NCBI GenBank assembly: GCA_022577435.1
Contig: JAKOON010000007.1
Coordinates: forward strand, 19,588,881 to 19,652,880
Origin: Embiotoca jacksoni
Taxonomy: Eukaryota; Chordata; Actinopteri; Embiotocidae
Direction of reading: 5' to 3'
DNA length: 64,000 nt
Shown: piece after piece, positions 1-12,209 of the stretch
Layout: the number at the start of each line of letters is the position of its first letter
How positions within the stretch are numbered: position 1 is the first letter of the stretch
Notes under the pieces: generated by a model
Databases searched by the model: none
What the model saw: only the letters and a program-made list of their open reading frames with translations
Told to the model about the DNA's origin: nothing
Program-made: the position numbers and the translations under genes

Positions 1-1529
1 ATCAAACAAATTTAAATATTAGTCAAAGATAACACAAGTAAACACAAAATGCAGTTTTTAAATGAATATTTTTATTATTCAGGGAGAAAAAACATCCAAA
101 CCCACATGGCCCTGTGTGAAAAAGTGTTTGCCCCCTAAACCTAAACTGGTTGGGCCACCCTTAGCAGCAACAACTGCAATCAAGCGTTTGCGATAACTTG
201 CAATGAGTCTTTTACAGCTGTGGAGGAATGTTGGCCGACTCATCTTGACAGAGTTGTTGTAATTCAGCCACATTGGAGGGTTTTCCAGCACCAACCTCCT
301 TTTTAAGGTCATGCCACAGCATCTCAAGAGGATTCAGGTCAGGACTTTGACTAGGCCACTCCAAAGTCTTCATTTTGTTTTTCTTCATCCATTCAGAGGT
401 GGACTTGCTGGTGTGTTTTGGATCATTGTCCTGCTGCAGAACCCAAGTTGGCTTCAGCTTGAGGTCACGAACAGATGGCCGGACATTCTCCTTCAGGATT
501 TTTTGGTAGACAGTAGAATTCATGGTTCCATTTATCACAGCAAGTCTTCCAGGTCCTGAAGCAGCAAAACAGCCCCAGACCATCACACTACCACCACCAT
601 ATTTTACTGTTGGTATGATGTTCTTCTTCTGAAATGTGGTGTTGCTTTTATGCCAGATGTAACGGGAACACACCTTCCAAAAAGTTCAACTTTTGTCTCG
701 TCAGTCCACAGAGTATTTTCCCAAAAGTCTCAGGGATCATCAAGATGTTTTCTAGCAAAAATGAGACGAGCCTTAATGTTCTTTTTGCTCAGCGGTGGTT
801 TTGGTCTTGGAACTCTGCCATGCAGCCATTTTTGCCCAGTCTCTTTCTGATGGTGGAGTCATGAACACTGACCTTAACTCAGGCAAGTGAGGCCTGCAGT
901 TCTTTGGATGGTGTCGTGGGGTCTTTTGTGACCTCTCGGATGAGTCGTCGCTGTTCTTTTGGGGTAATTTTGGTCGGCCGGCCACTCCTGGGAAGGTTCA
1001 CCAGTGTTCCATGTTTTCTCCATTTGTGAATAATGGTTCTCACTGTGGTTCACTGGAGTCCCAAAGCTTTAGAAATGGCTTTATAACCTTTTCCAGACTG
1101 CTAGATCTCAATTACTTTCTTTCTCATTTGTTCCTGAATTTCTTTGGATCTCGGCATGATGTCTAGCTTTTGAGGATCTTTTGGTCTCCTTCACTTTGTC
1201 AGGCAGGTCCTATTGAAGTGATTTCTTGATTGAGAACAGGTGTGGCTAGAGAAATTGAATTCAGGTGTGATAAACCACAGTTAAGTTATGTTTTAACAGG
1301 AGGGGGCAAACACTTTTTCACACAGGGCCATGTGGGTTTGGATTTTTTTTTTCTCCCTTAATAATAAAAACCTTCATTTAAAAACTGCATTTTGTGTTTA
1401 CTTGTGTTATCTTTGACTAATATTTAATTTTTTTTGATGATCTGAAACATTTAAGTGTGACAGAAATGCAAAAAAATAAGAAATCAGGAGGGGGCAAACA
1501 CTTTTTCACACTTTTTCACACTTTTTCGT
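1..1529 (-). mobile_element. Tc1-like DNA transposon, inactive, cut by window edge
   Basis: Long inverted repeats: bases 9-140 match the complement of about 1297-1432. The right repeat is about 230 bp and carries two direct copies of a GGAGGGGGCAAACAC motif (about 1298 and 1487), the IR/DR plan of Tc1 elements such as Sleeping Beauty. The matching outer left end lies before the window. On the minus strand from an ATG near 1157, a Tc1 transposase reads with in-frame stops: a helix-turn-helix N-terminus, then at 212-673 the DDE region with [24 protein letters not shown] and [12 protein letters not shown]. At least three stops or frameshifts break it, so it is a dead copy. The outer end repeats CTTTTTCACA three times. 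Confidence 0.9.
154..1157 (-). pseudogene. Tc1 transposase pseudogene
   Basis: Reading from ATG at 1157 downwards, the protein opens MPRSKEIQEQMRKK, as Tc1 transposases do, but meets TAG after about 18 codons and TGA soon after. The longest open part (212-673) holds the catalytic core: the second Asp in QQDNDPKH and the DLNPLE block where the third catalytic acidic residue lies. Family length is about 340 residues, and the decayed frame covers nearly all of it. Active enzymes of this family cut and paste the element at TA dinucleotides. This copy cannot make a functional protein. Confidence 0.85.
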
Positions 1530-1564
1530 ATGTGTGTGCGAATACACACATTGATATACTAAGT

Positions 1565-3025
1565 GCTAATTTCCAAAACAGTTGGCTTGCTGTGTAAAAT
1601 GCAAATAAATACAGCCTGTAATGATATAGAAATCATGATTTGCAAATTATCACCCATAAAACATGTGGGTTTATATGCTTATGAATACGTATTTAATGCA
1701 AAATAGAACATAGATAATATCAAATGTTAATACTGAGAAATATTATTGTTTTTTGGAAAATATATGCTCATTTTGAATTTGATGCCAGCAACACATTTAA
1801 CAAAAAAATGGGACAGGGGCATGTTTACCACTGTTTTGCATCACTTCTTCTTTAAACAACACTGTAAACTTTTGGGAACTGAGGAGACCAGTTACTGGAG
1901 TTTCTGAAGGGAAATGTGTCTCATTCTTGCCTGATATAGGATTTCAGCTGCTCAACAGTTAAGGTTCTCTTTTGTCTTATTTATTGATTCATGATGCGCG
2001 AGTGTTTTCAATGGGTGACCATTTTGGACTGTAGGCAGGCCGGTTTAGAACTTGGATTCTTCTTACTACAGAGTCATGCTGCTGTAATATGTGCAGAATA
2101 CAGTTAAGCATTGTTTTCCTGAAATAAGCAAAGCCTTCCCTGAAAAAAAAACACCTGGACGGTAGCATGTCTTGCTCCGAAACGTATATTATTCAGGAAT
2201 AATGGTTCTTTCCCATGTGTGCAAGCTTCCATGCCGTGTGCACTAATGCACTATCATACTATCACGGATGCTGGCTTTTTAGTTCTGTGCTGAAAACAAA
2301 CTGGATGGTCCCTCTCCTCTTTAGCCCGGAGAATGCAGTGTCCATGAGCTCCAAAAAGAATTTCACATTTGGATTTGTTACACCATAGGACAATGTTTCT
2401 TCTTTGCATTGTAGAGTGTTAACCTTCATTTGTATATGCAGCGATGAAATGTGTGAACAGAAAATAGTTTTGGGAAGTGTTCTACTGAAGTGTGTCTGTT
2501 TTTAATACAGTGCTGCCTGACGGCCTGAAGATCATGTCCAATACTGATTTTCAGCCTTGTCCCTTGCGTATGAATATTCCTCCAGGATTCTTAGAATATT
2601 TTAATGATTTTATGTACCCTAGATGATCAAATCCCCAAATGTTTTGCAATTTTACATTGAAGAGCAATATTCTTAGATTGTTGCACAATTTGTCTGTCTT
2701 TCATAGAGTGGCGAACTGATCCCCATCTTCACTGCTGAGAGACTCTGCCTTTCTCTGTGATGCTCTTTTTATATCCAATCATATTACTGACCTGTTACCA
2801 CTTAAAATCATTTATTGTGATACTTTCCGCAAGGTGTTTTTTTTAACACTACTCAACATTTCCAGTCTTTTGCTGCCCCTGTATCAACTTTTTAGAAATG
2901 TGTTGCTGGCATCAATGAGCAGATATTTTTCATAGAACAATATCATTTTGCAGATTCAATATTTGATTTGGTCTTTGTTCTATTTTCAATTCAGTATGGG
3001 TTTACATGATTTGCAAAGCAACTTT
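1565..3025. mobile_element. Decayed Tc1/mariner-type DNA transposon with long inverted ends
   Basis: The left end (about 1570-1810) and right end (about 2870-3020) are inverted copies of each other. Both carry TGATTTGCAAA, GCTCATT and GATGCCAGCAACACATTT followed by a variant of GGGACAGGGGCA. The interior has no intact ORF. A second partial copy of the interior lies at 54890-55640 (GGGAACTGAGGAGA, TTCTTGCCTGATATA and GATTTCAGCTGCTCAACAG shared). The inverted ends and interior resemble a widespread fish IS630-Tc1-mariner family. The family name is from memory and unchecked. Confidence 0.7.
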
Positions 3026-3643
3026 GGGGCCCTATTGCTATATCACCCGACCGATTTCTTTGCCCCCATCCTAATTACTTTGGCCATTAGAGGGAACCGT
3101 CATTTGAATATCAACATATGTGAGACAGCTGCAGTCTTGACAGCAAGTGGCCAAAAAAACTTAAACATTAGAGCTCAGTCAATATTGAAATATAACTACA
3201 TAAACATGTGGGGTTTATTTTGTGTGTGCATGTTGTTCTGCTGACCCCAAGTGGCCAAAATAATTACTTTAATGCATCTTAAAGTCCAATACGAGAATAG
3301 TAGTTTGAATTGGTTACTTTCTTTGAAAAATGATTTTACAGATAATTGTTTTGTCAAATAAAGTGAAACTCAACTGGGAATTTGTTTACAACCAGATTAC
3401 AGTAAAGAACTTGACTAGCACAATATCTTACCAGAATGGAGGATAGCTAAAACAAAACAAAAAAAGACCAATTAAATGTGAGACTGAATTTTGGGGGTTT
3501 TAGTGTTCATTAAGCTTGTAAAAACAGGCACTACAACAAATTACTTTTAAATTAAATTATTTTTACCAAAAAAAACGTAATTAACATGTAATTTAACATT
3601 AAATGTAGAATTTTTAATGTGTTTGTATTTGTTTGTGTTACAG
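3026..3643. other. Intronic sequence of CFAP96, no feature seen
   Basis: AT-rich sequence between the transposon and the first visible CFAP96 exon. I looked for the preceding CFAP96 exon here and found none. The 5' exons must lie before the window. Confidence 0.6.
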
Positions 3644-6125
3644 AAGGAGGCAGCAATCAATCGTTCCAAGCTAAGAGATGGCCCCTTCAAGTTCAACCTT
3701 CACCCCAGAAATTATTTCCAAGGAAATCCATATTACAGTGACAAACCACTCAAACTAGCACAGAAGCCCCTCCCACCTGAACAGAAATTCTCTCAAGTTC
3801 CCTTCAAGCCATCGTCTCCCAGCAAACGGGTGACTCTCCCGATATGCTCAGCTTCATCAGCATTAAAAGAAATATATGATGTCTAGTATGATTCTTTTTG
3901 TTTGTTGTATTTATTTATTGGTTTCTGTTTTGTGTTTATGTGAATTTTTCTTGTTTTAGATTGGAGGAATGAAAGCTGGCACATTTGACACTTATCCCTC
4001 ACATTCTACGGATCCGTATGTCATCCGTCGGCCCAAACAGGCCAATCAAGAGCAAGTTTTCCATCCCGCCGCTGGTCCTAAGAGCACACCTGTCAAGAGT
4101 ATCATCACACTCAATGTTAACAGGTTTGAGCCCTCTCCCTGTTATGTATCTCCATTTTCATATGGACTTTTACACAAACCATGCACTGGAAGTCATCATG
4201 ACTTCTTCTCCTTTTTTTTTTTTACAAGCAGTCTCCAATTCAAAGAAGGTGGTAAATATGTTGGAAGTTGAGAATTTGAAATAGTTGAGGACAAGGGCAC
4301 AGCTAAAGCTTCCTTCTAAATGTTTTAATTGATCTTTTGGGGGCTTGTAGCAAACAGTTGTTTATTTACATATCCATCAGGCGTAGAGCAACATTTGAAT
4401 TTATAATGAGTAATATTTGTGAGCATTTGATGTACTAAGGCCAATATTCACTCTTAGCTCAGTTTTGGTTCGTACCGACACCTAAAAAAAATGTCTGTTT
4501 GTAGATGCTCCATGATGTACAGCAGTACGTCTCTAAATGTTTCTGTGGGCTGTTTGGTGATGGATAGGTAGTGTCTGTTAATGACAGAAGTTAACCCTCA
4601 AATACTTAGGTTGTTTTTCTGACACTATTACATATCTAAGGTCACCAGCAACCTGGGACTTTTATAGGGCAGATGAAGCTATACATTCAAATGAGAGTGC
4701 TTTTCAAAGCTTAGTAGCTGATTAACAATAACAAAGTATTATGCTTAACTTGCTCTGATTCTGGAAAAAACTTAAGAACTTGTAGAGCATCCATCACCTT
4801 TTGTAAATCGTTGCAACTCGAGCAACATTTTCTGGAAGTCGTCACATTTGTGAGATAGTCTTGCTTCCCAAGTTAGAAATTTGACCCAAAAAAATACTTG
4901 TGGGTTTATACAAGCAGGGTTAAGGCAGCTGACGCATCAGTACAAACTTCTCTTGGGACGCTAATTGTACATAAAATATAAGCTGAGCAAGCCTTATAAT
5001 TTTTATCCTACAATTCTGCTTTTATGTGATCTGATTAATTAGTGGCACAAAAATAAATGCTTCGTCATCAGCCTCAGGTACATCTTCATGTGCAAAATTG
5101 TTGTAATTTTTAAAGAAAATGCTGCTCGTAACTAAACCTGTAAGCAGCTGTGGCCCATCATGTTACTGTGACAATAAGCCAAACGGATGCATAGCCTACA
5201 GCTCAGTAAAAAAGTAGAAATTGCCTTGTTCATTGGAAACTCTTACAATTTCTAGCCATAGAAATAAACAGAATTACAACTGCCACGAGGACAAATAGTT
5301 TGCGGGAATACCAGAGAGCTGAAGAGTTTATGCAAAAAAAAGAAAAAAGAATGAATTACCCAGGAAAGCAATAGCTCTACTAAGTAAATACTTACTCAGT
5401 AGAGTTATTGTTATTTTTTTAATTGCATTTGTTATTTCGGGATCACTGGAACGTGCGCATTTGCAATTTCACCAGGGCCTAAACCTTGAGTGGAGATGCT
5501 ATTGCTTTCCCTTGCTCCATCTGTACTCACTATGTTTAGTTCATGCGCAACAGTAAGCGTGTAAGAATTTTTTGATTGCACCTTATATGACCCTGGGTTG
5601 GCTAAAAGTGAACCAATATTTATTTTGTAAAGTTGCTGCCAGGAAAGACCAAAACAATGACCTAAAAGCATTTAAAATGTTCTGTAGAGCTGAGGGGAAA
5701 CTGCACACTTGTTGATCCTTATTCTTTGGATTCATCACTCCAAGTGTGATCTTTCACATATTACATGCAGTCTGATCTCTTGTTTATATAGAAATATACA
5801 GCATGTCAGTTTAACAGTCTCTGAAAACGAGAAAGGGCACTATAACTTAGATTTGGGAAATTAAATTCACCTAATCTATGATTCCATTGTATTTTTCTTA
5901 ATTTTGAAGTTTTGGTATTTAGATTGTAATATTATTATGCATTCCAGCTGAACCTTATCCATATAAATAAGGTATAGCTCTTTGAACTCTGTTTCAACAT
6001 TTGAAAAAAAGGACAAAATCTGTGCAATAAAGTTACATTTCCTTTTTGTTTCATCATCAAATTCTCTTGTTTCTTGTTATTTCAGGAGTGTGCACTCTTC
6101 AAGTATCCATCAACCCCAGCTGTAA
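3644..6125 (+). CDS. cfap96: CFAP96 (C4orf47-like), last three coding exons, 5' part outside window
   Basis: Cilia- and flagella-associated protein 96, a small centrosome/axoneme-associated protein. Three exons join in frame: 3644-3829 (62 codons, acceptor TTACAG, donor GTGACT), 3960-4123 (donor GTTTGA, phase 2) and 6086-6125, ending in TAA at 6123-6125. The peptide shows the family blocks GPFKFNLHPRNYF, NPYYSDKPL, FKPSSPSK, GGMKAGTFDTYPSHSTDPYV, FHPAAGPKSTPV and SIITLNVNR. These agree in order with human CFAP96 as I remember it. The last exon encodes only about 13 residues. The upstream exons (N-terminal half) are not in the window. A possible poly(A) signal, AATAAA at 6507-6512, lies inside the end of the next transposon. 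Confidence 0.9.
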
Positions 6126-6494
6126 ACCTTTGACTACATTACCTGCACCACACCAACAGTGACTGACTTTTTTTTATCTGCTATGGACTGCAGTTATAAT
6201 GCTTTTAAAATATTTATATTCCAACATGACAACGATGCAGCTTTTAGCAATACCACGTGGCTTAATATGTGAACTGTTGCTTCTTATGTTAACCATGTTT
6301 AATTTTGTGCTCATTGGGTATATTTGTATTGTCGTTGGAGTGGCACTGAAAGTAATAGGCTTAAAGAAAGGGGGAAATGATTACTTTTTCCATTCTGTTG
6401 TTTTTTAATGAGGCTTTGTTAAAAGGAAAAATACAATGAATTATTAGGGCCACATTTAGACAAAAAAAATAGAGAAGGAAGATTTTGTTTTACT

Positions 6495-7055
6495 TGGCAT
6501 TTCAACAATAAAGTGGAAATGTTGAAAAAAAAAAAAAAGTATAATTAAAATATTGACAATAAAGTCAACATTTTGAGAATAAAGTTGATATTATATTTCG
6601 AGAAGAAAATGTTGAAAAGTAAAAGAAACGTGGCCACGCTCGCCTCAGCTCCACACCTTCAGGATAAAACAACTTGACCAATTGTCCCATTGTGTCTTGT
6701 GATACAACATATCCTCTTTGTATTGTGCATAGCTGTAGCCATTGATACCCTTGCATCTGTCCATTTCCAGCTATTTTGGTCTGCACAAATGTGCCAATTT
6801 CCTCCAAGTTTGTGTGGTTTCTCCTTCTAAACAGACAACATTTTCGGCACAATCTCTTCAAAGTCTTAATAATTATTACCAAACTGTGTTGATGTGGTAA
6901 AGGAGACATAATTCCCTTGTTACTTAAACAGATTCTGAAGTACAATTGCATGAGTTCGTCAACATCAGCTTGTGGAATCATATACATGAAGCAAGAAGTT
7001 TGATTTATTCTCAAAAGTTTTTTCTCAACATTTCCACTTTATTCTTGAACGCAAA
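6495..7055 (-). mobile_element. Non-autonomous transposon with integrase-type transposase fragment
   Basis: Ends are inverted: AATAAAGTGGAAATGTTGA near 6508 and its complement near 7026-7045. Between them the minus strand reads a transposase N-terminal part (6565-7014): DVDELMQLYFRICLSNKGIMS, then LKRLCRKCCLFRRRNHTNLEEI, GNGQMQGYQWL, QRGYVVSQDTM and YPEGVELRR. This pattern belongs to fish integrase-core (rve-like, possibly IS3EU) proteins. The catalytic core that should follow is missing, so this is a deletion derivative. Superfamily assignment is from memory. Confidence 0.65.
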
Positions 7056-9400
7056 ATAAAAAATTTTTAAAAAGCACAAGTGTCATTTTTCAAACCCTGC
7101 ACTGAGTTGCAATTTTCATGGATCAACTTGAACCCAGCGGTGCCGAGATGGGCAGAACAGCACAAGAGGGGGTGTCGGGAAGGATTTGCTGTTTGATTTT
7201 GGTTTCAATTTTAAATTCAAAAAAACGTTTCATCTTCTCATCTGGTTTAGGCCACGGAGTGTGACACTACAAGGCTAGAGCAATTTAAGCATGGCAGTTT
7301 AGGTCATTTAAATAATGATTTGAAAGTAATTTAGACATGTTCAGAGCTCCCGATGCAGTTTATTTATTAGCACCACAACATCAGTGATGTTTGGAGCACA
7401 TTGCGCTTCATCAGTGTTATACACAAATTAATTGCATTGGGAGCTTTAAGTGTGTGCAATTTACTAATATTCACTCCTTAACATTGTTTATACAAGGGGG
7501 ACATATTAGTTTCCTCTTCCCAATCCAATTTAACATCATCAGCCCATGGAGGGTGACTCGTTGTACCAAAAATTAGGTGATTTCAAGATTGATCCTCCAA
7601 GACAAATACAGTATGTCAGTTTTCTCCTGTGTAAAGTTTGCATGGCGGTGCTGGTCTGCTCCATCATAAACCATTAGAAATGGACAATAGGCTGTGCCTC
7701 AGCATTTTTTAAAGGGAACAAGAGGAGCTGATTTGTTTGTCTATGATTGAAATTGGCTTGCACATCTTCCAAACATCTATCACTCCTACTTTATTACTGC
7801 ATCGAGAGTTGCGTCGGCACTTGTGTTTACCAGTATATTATGCTTTTGCTAAAAATTGAATCAAGTGGAGTAAACAATGATCAAAGCGGGTATGTAAATA
7901 ATTACAGTATGGATTTTTAATACATTTTAAATAGGAGGCTTCTCAGTTCTTAATATTTCCCCTCCTCCTTTTAAAGGTCAAATGGTAGATAGAGATAATA
8001 GTTAACAAACAATTTTAAATGGTAGAAGAAGAATTTATCAGTACAGGCATTTTAATAATAATAATGCGCACTTGCACCTGTGCTTGCACTTTGCTGTGTC
8101 CAAGCGAACATAAATAGGGCCTATCCGGTGCTGTATGGGAATGTCCAATCGCTGATAGCGAAGAGTATAAATGTAGTTTGCTCCTGAGAGATAGGTAAAC
8201 TCAAACGGGTGCAATCTTACTCTTGCTAAATATTACAACAACCAAAATAATGTGAGGTAATAATATTAAAACACTGCATCTGCACAGACCACACCATTGG
8301 GAAATTGAATATTTGGCTTATTAAAAAATAACAACACGAAAAGGCTCGTAAAACCCAGGGAATTGAGAGGCAATGTTGTATCATTGCAAGGAGAAAGGCT
8401 TGGATACAGTATTTGGCTTAGGAGAACAGGTGTGGTCTTTATTTCCCAATTTATGGAACTTCATAAGTTTCACAGGTTTTGCAGCTGATTTTCAACAAAG
8501 TATCACAAGTGCCATTAGTTAGCGATGTCATCTGAATTTTGTATTACATCATAATGAAAGTATACATAAAGTGTTCCCAAATATGTGGTAGACAAAAACA
8601 AGCTGTTGTGTTTGGGAAGTAAACTCCAGTCACTCTGTCAAGTCACACTTTTTCAAGATCAAAAAAGGGCAGGACTTCATTTGTCAACACATAGCGCCAC
8701 TCCTGACATGTAGCACTATTGTATGATTAGTTACAATTATTACTTTTATTGTAAAATGTTAAGTATGAGTTTGTATATAATGTGGCAGTAGAATATACTG
8801 TAGGTCGGGATAGTAACGTTTTTTTCCCCAGAATGCCTAGCAGTTGTTCAAATGTTCATAGTAGGCACCATAAGTGACATGAGTTGGGCATTAATGTAAT
8901 TACCTGTGATTTGTGTGTATTTGAATGTAAAAAATTAGTGGCATTTTCTTCCTGACTCATCACAATACATTTAGAGCTAATTCCTATTCCTAAAATAATG
9001 GGCAAGTTATTTTTTCAGGTTTTTCAGGAAACATAAAAAATGTAACCAAATGCTGACTGCATGATATTTATTTATAATTTCAGTCAAAAAGGTTTTGACA
9101 ATAGATGACTATTGACATACTAATAACAATGTCTGTCAATTATGTAACATAAGAGGAATAAATGACTGAGGCAAACTTTTGAACATGCCTTTGTGACTCA
9201 AGCAATTTTAAACCTTCAACTCTGCCAACAATAAAGCATAGCTAACAAACTAACTCAACATAATGCTGAGGAGGCATGTGCATCTCCTCACTTCTCCCCC
9301 CAGCTCTTTGCTGGGTTCTTGACTGATGCCTATTGATGTGGCAAATTATCAAAGAAGTGATGACACTCGACAGGCATGATGTGTTTCATTGACTGGAGGT
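7056..9400. other. Intergenic, no supported feature
   Basis: AT-rich, with only short chance reading frames on either strand. No splice-flanked coding blocks, tRNA or recognisable repeat ends were seen. Confidence 0.5.
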
Positions 9401-10397
9401 CCTGGAACTTTCTCTCCTTGATTGGCAGAGCACATGGAAACATTCTTATCCATGCTATCAGCTCATTTGGCACATGTACCGTCTGTGGCAGTGCTTCCCA
9501 CGCAGAGTCCTCCGAGAAGGATAGCTTGAAATGGACCTAGTCCATTGTCCAAACGGACTTCTCACTATTCGCAGAAGCCTTGTCACAGGATTTCTCTTGC
9601 CTCGCTTCATCTTTCTGGGTGACATGTGCATCATTTTCGGCCTTACTGATATTTCCATGCTTGAATGAAACACAAACATCACACTGATCTTTTTGCTGAA
9701 TGAATACGGAATAGTTCTCTTCATGGAACACATCTGTGAAATATCATATTCCAACGGCCCTCACTCCAGTAGTTGCAGCTGCCTGTTGATATTCCCGATG
9801 TAGTTGGGAGATGGTTGTGCCTGGGTGAAGGAACTTCTTGTCTTTGTAGGTCTTCTGAAATATCCACTGCCGCTGTTCTTCTGCAATGACTTGGCAGTCT
9901 CGAGTTGAGACTCACTGACATAACTTGGAGTTGCAGGGAGGACCCATAGCCTTTGCACTTATTCCTTTGCCACCTTGGCTCTTGTATGACATTATTTGAG
10001 ACGTTTCTCCTTGGATTCATTTTTGCTTCCATGTTCCCGGACTAAGGCATTTATTTATTTTCCTTTTGACCATATTGTTTAAATCAACATCCTCATCCTC
10101 ATTCTGCTGTTCTGGAGTTGGTGCCACCATGGTTAGGCTGCCTTCATTTTCAGGAGCAGAGGACACATCACAGGATGGGGTATAGTCTGGATCGCTGATG
10201 ACATCATTGTCATCAGATATGTCCTCTTCATAGTATGGATGTGTCTGCTTGGCATCTTCAACAACATCAACGATAGTGTTTAAGCTATTATCTGCTCCAC
10301 CTGAAACAGAGTCTTGGCCTGGTACATGCTGCTTCAGCTCTTCAACAATGGTCTCATTGTCATTTTCAGTGGATGAGGCCTGAAAGCCAAAAGACAA
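9400..10397 (-). pseudogene. Decayed transposase-like gene, unassigned family
   Basis: The minus strand from an ATG at 10397 reads an acidic, Ser/Asp-rich N-terminus (SDDNDVISDPDYTPS) and KRKINKCLSPGTWKQ. It then continues across several frameshifts through AKAMGPPCNSK, FHEENYSVFIQQKDQCDVCVS, SKAENDAHVTQKDEAR and VWTMD. The order (acidic leader, basic TWK block, Cys-rich GPPC block, CDVC block, TMD block) resembles a protein family repeated many times in fish and insect genomes and probably tied to a DNA transposon. I cannot name it. At least three frameshifts make it a pseudogene. No inverted ends were found. Confidence 0.5.
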
Positions 10398-10984
10398 TGT
10401 GACTTGTCAAGAATTGTCAAGTGCATCTCCTACCAAAATTGAAAAACATTTCAACCCTTTGAGGTGTACGGTCAAATGTGTGATCATTCTGAAAAATATT
10501 AATTGCCTTGTGGTCACTTGTATTAAGCTATATCAGAGGTTCCCAAAGTGGTGTGCATGCACCCTTAGGGGTGCACAAGCTGCCTCTAGACACTGCACAA
10601 CAGGCATACTATAACACTGGTCAAATGATGTTATGATTACTAATATTATGTTCAAGTGAGATTTCCATTGACTAAAATGCTGACTAAAAAGACTATGCAA
10701 TATTTATAGCCTAGCCTATTTTATAGTAAACCTCATCACTTACCAATAGGGGACGAGCCCTGAATCATGGAAATAACTCCAGTGGCTAGGTAGATTTTCG
10801 TTCTTCTTGATGCAGCCAACCTCTTGAAAAGCTTGTAAAATTGCCTAAGTCACATTGTCTTTTGACTTAGGCAAAATAAAATGTCCTAATTCACACTCTT
10901 GACATAGGCCATTATACTACAGGGGTAGAATTGCATAATCTGTTCAACTGAGGATGTAGGCAATTTTACCAGAGCTTCATGAGG

Positions 10985-11065
10985 AGATGATTTATTTGAT
11001 TTGATTTTGATTTTTTTTATTTTTTATTTTATTTTATACACTTTATTAATCCCCGAGGGGAAATT
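10985..11065 (-). mobile_element. LINE 3' tail fragment
   Basis: CTTTATTAATCCCCGAGGGGAAATTTC next to an AT-rich tail matches the 3' terminal motif of fish non-LTR retrotransposons, in minus orientation. A related end (CGCGAGGGGAAATTG) occurs at 34745. Confidence 0.55.
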
Positions 11066-12209
11066 TCTTAGGCAACAAAATCATTTTTGTCAAAAAATGA
11101 CTTAGGCCATTCATTATTTTAGGAAGGTAGCGACCAGCAGCCAGTTCTTCTATAGTAGATTACTATTGTACACTAATAATATTTCTAATACTATACTATA
11201 ATGCATTATTAATTAGTACTATAATGCAGTAGTTAAATACTTTTCATATTTAGTATGATTCGCCATTTAGCATTAATCAGCCTCATTTCCAGAAATTGCT
11301 GGGATATTTTAAACTTATCTTCTGTTTTAGTGTTATGTTGTTCTTTTAGCTTCCCTTTCCCTCTCCCTCTCAATTCAAAATCAGTGGTGCTGCAACATCA
11401 TATCGAAAGATAAATTTCAACAGGATCACAAAAAACTAAAAATACTCAAATCTTTGGGGAAAAAAGAAGCCAGAGAATTGTGTTGAGAGGCCCAAATGTG
11501 ATACACTTAATCCAAACTGACACATTTGTCAGTCAATGGATCATGGATTTAAAACAACAACAACAACAACAACAACACATTCTATTCATTTGCGTTGATG
11601 GTGTTAGGCTATATAAAACAATAACACTAATTTTCCAAGAATTTTCTCACCTTGTTTGGTTGTTTTTAAAGCTGAATACAGTAATGATCACCTGACACCT
11701 ATTTGGACTTTAAGCCATCTTTTACTCTCAGAATTATTATAATTCATAAATCAGGCTACGTTTACACCATGTCACCATATAAGGTCCTGCAAAGACTTCC
11801 TCAAAAGACATCATTGACATAATTTGAACTGCATGATATGAGCAACAAATAATGCTGTATGTATGGAAATCATTACGAATAGTCCAACATAGGCAAACAC
11901 AGTGGTGTATATTTTGCAACAAACTACCCATTCCATGTTTTTCTTTAAATGCAATAATAAAACACTGTAACTTTAATGAAGTAGTCCAACCTAATCATAT
12001 GAAAGATGTAATGCTACTACTGCACACATTTTGATGGCACATGATACAAATTTGTTATTCACTATTCTAATGGATATTGATTTACAATTTGATTTAAAAT
12101 AAGCATTAAAACAGGGTTATGTTTTTGAAAACTGTTTATATTGTCATTTAAGGTTTGATGTGTATCATATTACAGTTGTTGAGATGATTTGTGTTAACGG
12201 CAATATATG

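Noticed and set aside
6199..6408. Small hydrophobic ORF after CFAP96
   Set aside because: Lies in the CFAP96 3' UTR region with no supporting signals; the hydrophobic content comes from AT-rich sequence.
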